DNA of 9,378 nucleotides, taken from positions 1-9,378 of the forward strand of contig JAEEKC010000195.1 of NCBI GenBank assembly GCA_016282215.1. The letters run 5' to 3'. Position 1 is the first letter of the stretch. Each line of letters opens with the position of its first letter. The DNA is from Lachnospiraceae bacterium (GTDB lineage: Bacteria > Bacillota > Clostridia > Lachnospirales > Lachnospiraceae). The position numbers and the translations under genes are program-made. The notes beneath the pieces were generated by a model, which saw only the letters and a program-made list of their open reading frames with translations, was not told where the DNA came from and made no database searches. This document shows, piece after piece, positions 1-6,223 of the stretch.

Positions 1-65
1 CTTTCCCCGATCTTATCCCAATACTATCCCCTTAACCTATAATAGTACCACAACTCACCCCTCTT

Positions 66-90
66 GAAAAGACTCCCGAAAGTTCTTTTC
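66..90 (-). terminator. Hairpin directly after the DUF5711 stop, possible weak terminator
   Basis: GAAAAG-ACT (66-74) pairs with AGT-CTTTTC (81-90, one bulged T at 84) around a six-base loop. It begins immediately after the TGA of the preceding gene. On the minus strand it is followed by AAGAGGGG rather than a T run, so it would be a poor intrinsic terminator. It may stabilise the mRNA end or have no function. The remaining bases 1-65 hold no feature I can support. Confidence 0.3.
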
Positions 91-1248
91 TCACCGCAGG
101 CGGATCCGCTCTGCCTTGTCCTCATAGACCACAAAGAAGCCCGCATAGCGGTCTGTCGGTATCACATGCAGGATACTGCCCGACAGCTCTCCGTCAAATT
201 TCACGACACCGTTATAACTGACAACGACCAGTCTCGTCTGGTTATAGATCAGCATCCGGTCGGATAGCAGCGTAATGTCCGTATACTCAAAATCGCAGGG
301 CCAAACCACCTTTTCGTTTCCGCCCTTATCATAGATACGGATATCATACCGTTCGTCATCGGAATCCGTCACCAGTGCAAAATGCTCTCCCCCGGAAAAC
401 ACTGCATCGATCTCCCGGTCAAGCTCGAACTCTTTTTCCAGTTTCGGCGTCTGTTTTCCCGAAAAGACACGCACTTTTTTGCTCCCGACCGAAACCGCAT
501 CCGAGTCATTTAAAAAAGTGATATACGGAACCGCTTCGTCTTCGCACTCATAGGAACTGACCAGATTATCGGTCTCATTTTGTCCGACACCGCCGAAATT
601 ATAAAAAGCCACCGCGGTCCCGACCTTTCCGCTGACCGCCTTCATAAAGGAGATCCCGACTTTGATGTTGTCCGGCGAGATTGCATAGGTCATCGGATAT
701 CCGAACCCGCGCATGGTGGTGCGGTAATTGGTGATCAGAGATCCGTCACTTTTGTACATCCTAAGGAATACGGTATCCTCATCCTGCAGTGCCGCCATAA
801 GCACGCCGCCTGCGGATGCCTTTACGGAAAGCACCGGGATGTTCGTATCGATCGTTGTCACAAGCCCCTGCTTGTTCAACAGAAAGATCCGGTTTCCCTG
901 ATAATCCGCCACTGCTACATAATCACCGGCCACATCGACACAGGCATTCTGCATCTGATAGGTCTGATTCCAAAGCTGGTTTCCGTTTGCGTCATAGGCC
1001 ATGATCCCGTCCATGCTGTAGCAGATCAGTGCCCCGTTGTAATCAAGATATCTGGACTGCCCGCTGCCGACACGCTCCATCCGTGTGCTTTGCTCAAATC
1101 TGGTATAAACCTGGTTCTCAAGCTGGTACCATACCGCAAACACTCCGGCGGCGATCAAAAGCACGATCAGCAGAAACTTATAAACCTTTCTTAATTTGTG
1201 GTGCAGTAGTTTTTCTTCAATTTTCTCTTCTGATGATTTTTCTCTCAT
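91..1248 (-). CDS. Single-pass membrane protein, DUF5711-type, beta-propeller-like
   Basis: A 385-residue protein of unknown function that I place in the DUF5711 type by overall pattern: a charged N-terminus (1-23), one membrane helix (about 24-41, rich in Leu, Ile, Val and Ala) and a long extracytoplasmic part. Lys and Arg just before the helix suggest the N-terminus stays inside. The outer part has repeating blade-like units such as ICYSMDGIMAYDANGNQLW (75-93), DYVAVADYQGNRIFLLNKQG (109-128) and later FLRMYKSDGSLI. These look like PQQ/WD-type beta-propeller strands with Asp-Gly turns. There is no catalytic motif and no lipobox. The ATG lies 20 bases after the galM stop. The ribosome binding site is weak (TTAGAG), so expression may depend on coupling with galM. 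The family is common in Clostridia. A role in sensing or envelope assembly would be a guess. Confidence 0.75.
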   Translation of the reverse strand: MREKSSEEKIEEKLLHHKLRKVYKFLLIVLLIAAGVFAVWYQLENQVYTRFEQSTRMERVGSGQSRYLDYNGALICYSMDGIMAYDANGNQLWNQTYQMQNACVDVAGDYVAVADYQGNRIFLLNKQGLVTTIDTNIPVLSVKASAGGVLMAALQDEDTVFLRMYKSDGSLITNYRTTMRGFGYPMTYAISPDNIKVGISFMKAVSGKVGTAVAFYNFGGVGQNETDNLVSSYECEDEAVPYITFLNDSDAVSVGSKKVRVFSGKQTPKLEKEFELDREIDAVFSGGEHFALVTDSDDERYDIRIYDKGGNEKVVWPCDFEYTDITLLSDRMLIYNQTRLVVVSYNGVVKFDGELSGSILHVIPTDRYAGFFVVYEDKAERIRLR

Positions 1249-1268
1249 AAAACTCTAACAAAAATCCA

Positions 1269-2318
1269 TTACACAAACTTATAGATCGTGGTTGTTTCAT
1301 AGGTTTCCCCTGCCTTTACAACAGGCTGAATGAAACGGGAATCGGCCGCGCTGTTCGGTGCATACTGGGTTTCAAAACAGATGCCGCCGCGCCTGAGATA
1401 GAGGGCATCATTTTTGCCCAGTTCCGGTAACATGTTGTTGCCTGTGTAAAGCTGTACGCAGGGAAGGTCGGTGTAGACTTCCATGCTTCTTCCCGCCTTT
1501 TCGTCGCGGAGCGAAGCGATCTTCTGCAGTTTTCCTTTTTCATAATCGTCGATCACAAAATTGTGGTCATAACCGCCAACGAGAGCAAGCTGTGCGCTGT
1601 CTGCATCCACTTCCTTCGAAACAGCTTTTTCCGTTGTGAAATCAAAAGGCGTGCCTGCGACCGGCGCTTCCTCGCCCGTGGGGATCGCACCTTTGACAAC
1701 CGGCGTATATTTGGATGCTTTCAGCCATACCAGGGCATCCTCGATGGTCTGCTCGCAGCCTTCACCCTTTAAGTTGAAATAGGAATGATTGGTCATATTA
1801 ATGACGGTGGTCTTATCGGTATCTGCCTGATAATGAATGGAAAGCGCATTGTCGTCAGACAGGGAATATGTCACGGAAAAATTGCGGTTTCCGGGGAAAC
1901 CGAGCCAGCCGTCAGGTGAACTCGTGGTAAACGTCACCGCATTGTCCGCTTCGTTAACCTCTGCCTTCCACATTACCTTGTGAAGACCCTTATCCGTATC
2001 GGAATGCAGGTTGTTGTCACCATCATTTACGGTCAGATTATAAATGGTTCCGTCCAGCGTGAAGGTGGCATTTTCGGTACGGTTTGCCACAGGACCGATG
2101 GTTGCGCCGAAGCAGCTGCCGTTTACGAAATAATCCTTCGCCCTGTCATAACCGAGTACCACATCCGCTTTTTCTCCCTTGTCATTGGGAACGACAAGGT
2201 TGACCAGGATTGCTCCAAAATCGGTCACACCGGCTTCCATGCCGTTTGCGTTGGTTATGGTATAGAGCGTGATGGGTGCCTTGTCTATGGTTCTGCCAAA
2301 TGCTTTCTTTGTGATCAT
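1269..2318 (-). CDS. galM: Aldose 1-epimerase (mutarotase)
   Basis: A 349-residue cytoplasmic enzyme that interconverts the alpha and beta anomers of galactose, glucose and related sugars, usually supplying the Leloir pathway. The beta-sandwich family motifs are in order: VANRTENA (78-85, Arg80), NNLHSDTDKG (102-111, His105), NMTNHSYFNLKG (174-185) with catalytic acid His178, GYDHNF (249-254, Asp251), and GICFETQYAPNS (312-323) with catalytic base Glu316. The length equals typical bacterial GalM. GAGGAG (2331-2326) lies seven bases before the ATG. The 94-base gap upstream has an AT-rich stretch with a -10-like TACAAT (2346-2341) but no matching -35, so promoter or read-through from recR cannot be decided. 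No galK or galT is near. The link to the amylase at the other end of the cluster is that both handle glucose or its oligomers. Confidence 0.95.
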   Translation of the reverse strand: MITKKAFGRTIDKAPITLYTITNANGMEAGVTDFGAILVNLVVPNDKGEKADVVLGYDRAKDYFVNGSCFGATIGPVANRTENATFTLDGTIYNLTVNDGDNNLHSDTDKGLHKVMWKAEVNEADNAVTFTTSSPDGWLGFPGNRNFSVTYSLSDDNALSIHYQADTDKTTVINMTNHSYFNLKGEGCEQTIEDALVWLKASKYTPVVKGAIPTGEEAPVAGTPFDFTTEKAVSKEVDADSAQLALVGGYDHNFVIDDYEKGKLQKIASLRDEKAGRSMEVYTDLPCVQLYTGNNMLPELGKNDALYLRRGGICFETQYAPNSAADSRFIQPVVKAGETYETTTIYKFV

Positions 2319-2412
2319 AGTGTTTCTCCTCTTTTTTTATATTGTATGTATTAATTGATGATAATACGGGTTTTTCCGGACCATCACCTTCGGCGCAGCT
2401 CTTCGATATCAT

Positions 2413-3009
2413 CTACAGCTCTGTCCTCCCATCCAACGCACGAAGCAATGTTACTTCATCGATGTATTCGAGGTCTCCTCCTACCGGTACGCCGCTGGCG
2501 ATCCTGGTGCATTTGATGCCGCTGGGTTTGATGAGTTTTCCAAGGTACATTGCCGTGGTTTCCCCCTCCAATGTGGAATTGGTGGCGATGATGACTTCCT
2601 TTACATCTCCCTGCAGTCTCTGGATCAGTTCTTTTAAACGGATATCGCCCGGGCCGACGCCAAGCATGGGTGAAATGGCGCCGCCGAGAACATGATAAAC
2701 GCCCTCATATTTACCGGTCTTTTCGTATGCGGCCTGATCTCTGGTGGTCTCCACCACCATGATCGTGGAATGATCTCTCCTGGTATTGGCACAGATCGGA
2801 CAGATCTCGCGATCCGTCATGGTAAAGCATTCCCTGCAATAACAGATCTTTTCCCTCGCCTCGATCATGGTATCCGCAAAAATCTTGACCTGTTCCTTTG
2901 GCTGGTTGACGATATAAAAAGCCAGTCTCTGGGCTGTTTTTTGGCCGATGCCCGGCAATGATGCAAACTCTTCGATCAGTTTACTCATCATGCCGCTGTA
3001 CAGTTCCAT
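2413..3009 (-). CDS. recR: Recombination mediator protein RecR
   Basis: A 198-residue protein that works with RecO, and RecF at gaps, to load RecA on SSB-coated single-stranded DNA in recombinational repair. A helix-hairpin-helix lies in LPGIGQKTAQRLA (18-30). The zinc finger has CxxC at 58/61 and CxxC at 70/73, plus an extra Cys56. The TOPRIM domain starts with STIMVVE (81-87) and includes ATNSTLEGE (142-150), where the conserved acidic residues lie. The C-terminus has GVPVGGDLEYIDEVTLLRAL (173-192), a RecR signature. The length is the family standard. AGGAG, six bases or so before the ATG, supports the start. It follows ybaB by 12 bases, most of which is the ribosome binding site, so the two are surely co-transcribed. 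No terminator is visible in the 94 bases before galM. Confidence 0.97.
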   Translation of the reverse strand: MELYSGMMSKLIEEFASLPGIGQKTAQRLAFYIVNQPKEQVKIFADTMIEAREKICYCRECFTMTDREICPICANTRRDHSTIMVVETTRDQAAYEKTGKYEGVYHVLGGAISPMLGVGPGDIRLKELIQRLQGDVKEVIIATNSTLEGETTAMYLGKLIKPSGIKCTRIASGVPVGGDLEYIDEVTLLRALDGRTEL

Positions 3010-3021
3010 GTATCTCTCCTA

Positions 3022-3363
3022 TCAGAAGGGCAGGCTCAGCCCGCTTGAAATGCTTCCCATCAGCTGGTCATTTGCTTCCTGCGCTTTTCCGAGTGCTTCG
3101 TTGGCTGCAGCCATGACCAGATCCTGAAGTGTCTCTACATCTTCCGGATCTACCGCATCCGGGTCGATCTTGACGGCAGTCAGTGTCTTGCTGCCTTTTA
3201 CGGTGATCTCAACGGCGCCGCCTCCGGCCGAAGCAGAGAATTCCTGCTCTTCGAGCTCTTTCTGCTTCTCCTCCATCTGCTTCTGCATCCGTTGTGCCTG
3301 TTTGAGCATATTGCTCATGTTGCCCGGCATACTGCCTGCCGGAAATCCGCCACGCTTTCCCAT
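3022..3363 (-). CDS. ybaB: YbaB/EbfC-family nucleoid-associated protein
   Basis: A 113-residue DNA-binding protein of the YbaB/EbfC family, which forms tweezer-shaped dimers and coats the nucleoid. A Gly/Met-rich start (1-15) is followed by a long charged helix rich in Gln, Lys and Glu (about 16-40). Next comes a short beta section, including VEITVKGSKTLTAVKIDP (51-68), and a C-terminal helix from about 73 to 105. The size is normal for the family. GGGAGG lies seven bases before the ATG, supporting this start. recR begins 12 bases after the stop, and dnaX lies just upstream. The dnaX-ybaB-recR order is widely conserved in bacteria and is the strongest support for the assignment. How it helps replication or recombination remains poorly defined for the family. 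Confidence 0.95.
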   Translation of the reverse strand: MGKRGGFPAGSMPGNMSNMLKQAQRMQKQMEEKQKELEEQEFSASAGGGAVEITVKGSKTLTAVKIDPDAVDPEDVETLQDLVMAAANEALGKAQEANDQLMGSISSGLSLPF

Positions 3364-3448
3364 GGTGTGTCCTCCCTAATATATTTGTAGATTATCGATA
3401 TAATATTTCATATCGGACTTTACACTGCTATAAATCAATAAATAGTTT
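3364..3448 (-). promoter_or_regulatory. AT-rich gap with inverted repeat ahead of ybaB
   Basis: This is one of the two longer gaps (about 85 to 95 bases) inside the gene cluster. CGATAT (3396-3401) and ATATCG (3410-3415) form a 6-bp inverted repeat with an 8-base spacer. Several -10-like hexamers occur on the minus strand (TATTAT, GATAAT), but none has a good -35 at 16-18 bases. GGGAGG (3376-3371) is the ybaB ribosome binding site. No terminator hairpin follows dnaX here, so read-through from dnaX is likely, with a local promoter possible. Confidence 0.3.
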
Positions 3449-5104
3449 TCAGTCCAGCGGTGATGAGTCTTCTCCTTCGACGATCACTTCGGCATTCAGA
3501 ATCTTCTCAAGATCCGGCCAGGGATCAGCGCCCCTGCCATTGCCGCTGCCGGCAGATCTGACACGGATCACGACTGATACCTGTTTGCCGATCCGGTCGG
3601 CGATCAGTTTTTCCACTTCTGCCGTCCTGCTTTTTTCTCTTTCTCGGTCTTCCTGCGAAATAAAATAATCCGATATCTCTCCGTCCGGTACAACGATCAC
3701 CAGTTTATCCTCTTCCACGGAGAGCGTCGCATGCTGCAGATAATTCTTCAGCGGCGCCTGTGCACGGGTTCTGATCTCTCCCCATCTCGATACCACCATT
3801 TTGATATCCTCGGGAAGGGCCCGCGCCAGCTCCTGATCTGCTCTTTCTTTTTCCGCTGCGGTCATTCCCGCGACGGCTCCCGGAGCGCTGCCTGATACAG
3901 CATCTGTGCCCGGCACAGTGCCGGCTGCCATGGCCGCTGCCACAAACTGCCCGCTTTCAAGTTTTTCTTCAAGGGCACGGAGTCTGGGAAGCAGGGCGTC
4001 GCTCTTTGTTTCCATCTGCGGCCTGCAGACGCGTATGATCGCTACTTCGATCAGCACCCGTTTCATGGTCGCATAACGGATCTGCCCCTGCAGCTCGGAA
4101 AAAATGCGGATATTGCGCATCAGATCGGCTTCATCGATGAGCTGCGCCTCTTCTTTCATGGCGATGAGATTTTCAGAAGACACATCCAGCACGTCCTCGA
4201 TATTATCAGAGCAGCGCAGCAGCAAAAGTGACCTGAAATGCATGATCAGATCTGCGACAAACTGTGTCAGCTCGCGGCCCTGCATGACCACTTCATGCAG
4301 TACCATCAGCGCTCCCGCCACGTCTTTTTCCACAAAACAGCGGATCATCCTTGTGAAGATCTGCTGATCAACTGCGCCGAGCACCTCCAGGGCCGCATCG
4401 TAGGTCAGCGTCTGCCCGAAATTGAAGGCGATACACTGCTCGAGCAGGGAAAGCGCATCACGCATGGAACCGTCTCCCATGCGCGCCACATAACGCAGTG
4501 CTTTTTCCTCCGCCTCAATGCCTTCCCGTTCCATCAGTTCCTTCAGGCGGTCTGTGATGGTATCGATATAAATACGTTTAAAATCATATCTCTGGCAGCG
4601 GGACAAAACCGTTATGGGGATCTTGTTCGCCTCCGTTGTCGCCAGGATAAAGATCACATAGGAAGGCGGTTCCTCCAGGGTCTTTAAAAGGGCATTGAAT
4701 GCTTCGTTGGTCAGCATATGCACCTCATCAATGATGTAGACTCTGTAATTCCCCTCTGCCGGCGTGTAACTGATCTCTTCTACGATCTGCCGGATATCCT
4801 CCACGCCTCTGTGGGATGCCGCATCCATCTCGATCACATTCATGGACGCACCGGCCGCAATGGCCTTGCACATACGGCACTCACCGCAAGGGTCGCCATC
4901 CTGCATATTTTCACAGTTCACGGCCTTTGCCATGATCTTGGCTATTGTGGTCTTGCCGGTTCCCCGGGTACCGCAGAACAGATAGGCATGACCTACGCGT
5001 TCGTTTTTTAACTGGTTTCTGAGTGTTTCTACGATCGCATCCTGCCCCTTTACTTCATCAAAAGTGCCGGGACGAAATTTACGATATAACGCCTGATAGG
5101 ACAT
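3449..5104 (-). CDS. dnaX: DNA polymerase III subunit gamma/tau (clamp loader ATPase)
   Basis: A 551-residue AAA+ ATPase that loads the sliding clamp at replication forks and, as tau, can tie polymerase to the fork. The Walker A motif GTRGTGKT is at 45-52 (Lys51). The clamp-loader zinc module has cysteines 64, 73, 76 and 79. Walker B is IIDEVH (124-129). Sensor 1 lies in LATTEANK (154-161), the SRC motif with arginine finger Arg169 at 168-170, and sensor 2 in GDGSMRDA (210-217). Domain III follows to about 365. A variable Ala/Gly-rich linker (about 387-415) leads to a C-terminal tau-like region. The length is normal for Firmicutes. No E. coli-type programmed frameshift is evident: the only A6G run (about residue 490) is in the wrong phase. 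The ATG is two bases after the pfkA stop, and initiation probably relies on coupling. An 85-base gap separates it from ybaB, its usual partner gene. Confidence 0.97.
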   Translation of the reverse strand: MSYQALYRKFRPGTFDEVKGQDAIVETLRNQLKNERVGHAYLFCGTRGTGKTTIAKIMAKAVNCENMQDGDPCGECRMCKAIAAGASMNVIEMDAASHRGVEDIRQIVEEISYTPAEGNYRVYIIDEVHMLTNEAFNALLKTLEEPPSYVIFILATTEANKIPITVLSRCQRYDFKRIYIDTITDRLKELMEREGIEAEEKALRYVARMGDGSMRDALSLLEQCIAFNFGQTLTYDAALEVLGAVDQQIFTRMIRCFVEKDVAGALMVLHEVVMQGRELTQFVADLIMHFRSLLLLRCSDNIEDVLDVSSENLIAMKEEAQLIDEADLMRNIRIFSELQGQIRYATMKRVLIEVAIIRVCRPQMETKSDALLPRLRALEEKLESGQFVAAAMAAGTVPGTDAVSGSAPGAVAGMTAAEKERADQELARALPEDIKMVVSRWGEIRTRAQAPLKNYLQHATLSVEEDKLVIVVPDGEISDYFISQEDREREKSRTAEVEKLIADRIGKQVSVVIRVRSAGSGNGRGADPWPDLEKILNAEVIVEGEDSSPLD

Positions 5105-5106
5105 CC

Positions 5107-6180
5107 TTAATCACCAAATGAAATGCCGAGCATCTTCGCTTCTTTTACGATGGTCGCATCCGCGGATACGCTCTTTAACTTACCTGCCACTTCCTCCAAA
5201 GGCACCTTGATGATCTCACGGTTCTTGATACCAACCATGAAACCGTACTCACCCTTCAGGATCAGCTTGCCTGCCTCTGAACCGAGACGGGATGCAAAAA
5301 CGCGGTCATAAGGACATGGACTGCCGCCGCGCTGTGTATGGCCGGGAACGGTCACGCGCACATCGCAGCCTGCTTTTTCGCGGATCTGATCGGCAATCTC
5401 ATAGGAAACAGACGGATAGGTATAGTTCTCCATCTTTTTCTTCAGTTCCTTTTTGGTCAGTTTTGCATCCTTCTTGGAAATAGCGCCTTCTGCTACGGCC
5501 AGGATCGTGAATTTGCTGCCGCGTGCGGTCCGCTCATGAATCTTTTCAATGATCTTGTCGATATCATACGGGATCTCGGGGATCAGGATGATATCCGCGC
5601 CGGATGCCATGCCCGCATTCAAGGTCAGCCAGCCAACCTTATGTCCCATTACCTCGACGATGAAGACACGTCCGTGGGAATCCGCTGTGGTATGGATGCG
5701 GTCGATGGCTTCTGTTGCGATATCCACTGCCGACTGGAATCCGAAGGTCATATCCGTTCCCCAAAGGTCGTTGTCAATTGTCTTGGGAAGCGTTACCACG
5801 TTCAGTCCTTCCTCACGAAGGAGGTTTGCGGTCTTATGGGTTCCGTTGCCGCCGAGGATCACAAGACAGTCGAGTTTGAGTTTATAATAGTTCTGTTTCA
5901 TGGCTTCGACTTTGTCGATGCCATCCTCACCCGGCTCACGGATGGTCTTAAAAGGCGTTCTCGAAGAGCCGAGGATCGTTCCGCCCTTGGTAAGGATACC
6001 CGAAAAGTCTTTGCCCGTCAACATGGTGAAGTTGCCGTAGATCAGGCCTTTGTAGCCTTCCAGGAAACCGTAGATCTCTACGTTTTTTTCCGCATTTGTG
6101 ATGCTCTTTACCACGCCCCTCATTGCTGCATTCAGAGCCTGGCAATCGCCGCCGCTGGTCAACATTCCGATTCGTTTCAT
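5107..6180 (-). CDS. pfkA: 6-phosphofructokinase, unusual active-site variant
   Basis: A 357-residue cytoplasmic enzyme that phosphorylates fructose 6-phosphate to fructose 1,6-bisphosphate in glycolysis. TSGGDCQALNAAMR (8-21) is the N-terminal nucleotide/phosphate loop. PKTIDND (132-138) carries the catalytic Asp136 (E. coli Asp127). VEVMGHKVGWLT (175-186) and GHTQRGGSPCPYDR (280-293) form the sugar-phosphate site, with His281 and Arg284. The Gly at 113 matches E. coli Gly104, normally read as ATP-type; PPi enzymes have Asp there. However, the preceding Mg-binding Asp is Asn112 (GGNGTH), Lys133 replaces the usual Gly of ATP enzymes, and His180 replaces the Arg of MGR. These features resemble 'mixed-substrate' or long-type PFKs, so the phosphoryl donor is uncertain. 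AGGAGG (6194-6189), eight bases before the ATG, is a strong ribosome binding site. A -10-like TATAAA (6209-6204) lies in the short gap but lacks a convincing -35. The stop is two bases before the dnaX ATG. Confidence 0.93.
   Translation of the reverse strand: MKRIGMLTSGGDCQALNAAMRGVVKSITNAEKNVEIYGFLEGYKGLIYGNFTMLTGKDFSGILTKGGTILGSSRTPFKTIREPGEDGIDKVEAMKQNYYKLKLDCLVILGGNGTHKTANLLREEGLNVVTLPKTIDNDLWGTDMTFGFQSAVDIATEAIDRIHTTADSHGRVFIVEVMGHKVGWLTLNAGMASGADIILIPEIPYDIDKIIEKIHERTARGSKFTILAVAEGAISKKDAKLTKKELKKKMENYTYPSVSYEIADQIREKAGCDVRVTVPGHTQRGGSPCPYDRVFASRLGSEAGKLILKGEYGFMVGIKNREIIKVPLEEVAGKLKSVSADATIVKEAKMLGISFGD
5110..5115 (-). promoter_or_regulatory. dnaX ribosome binding site built from the last two pfkA codons
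   Basis: The final Gly-Asp codons of pfkA read GGTGAT. This matches six bases of GGAGGTGATCC, the complement of the conserved 16S rRNA 3' end. It sits five bases (TAAGG) from the dnaX ATG, a suitable spacing. No other purine-rich site at a usable distance is present, so dnaX initiation appears to depend on sequence inside the upstream reading frame. This implies translational coupling by reinitiation after the pfkA TAA. Confidence 0.65.
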
Positions 6181-6223
6181 AGTGGTAACCTCCTGAATTT
6201 ATTTTTATACATTACGATAGTGT

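Noticed and set aside
2319..2412. A short minus-strand frame starting at 2412, between recR and galM
   Set aside because: It has no ribosome binding site, most of it overlaps galM in another frame, and its translation shows no protein-like pattern. The gap is better read as leader sequence for galM.
3626..3645. A6G run in dnaX as a programmed -1 frameshift site like that of E. coli
   Set aside because: The reading phase is GAA AAA AGC, so the tandem-slip heptamer A AAA AAG is not in register. The run of six A is short for transcriptional slippage, and its position near residue 490 is far beyond the usual gamma end.
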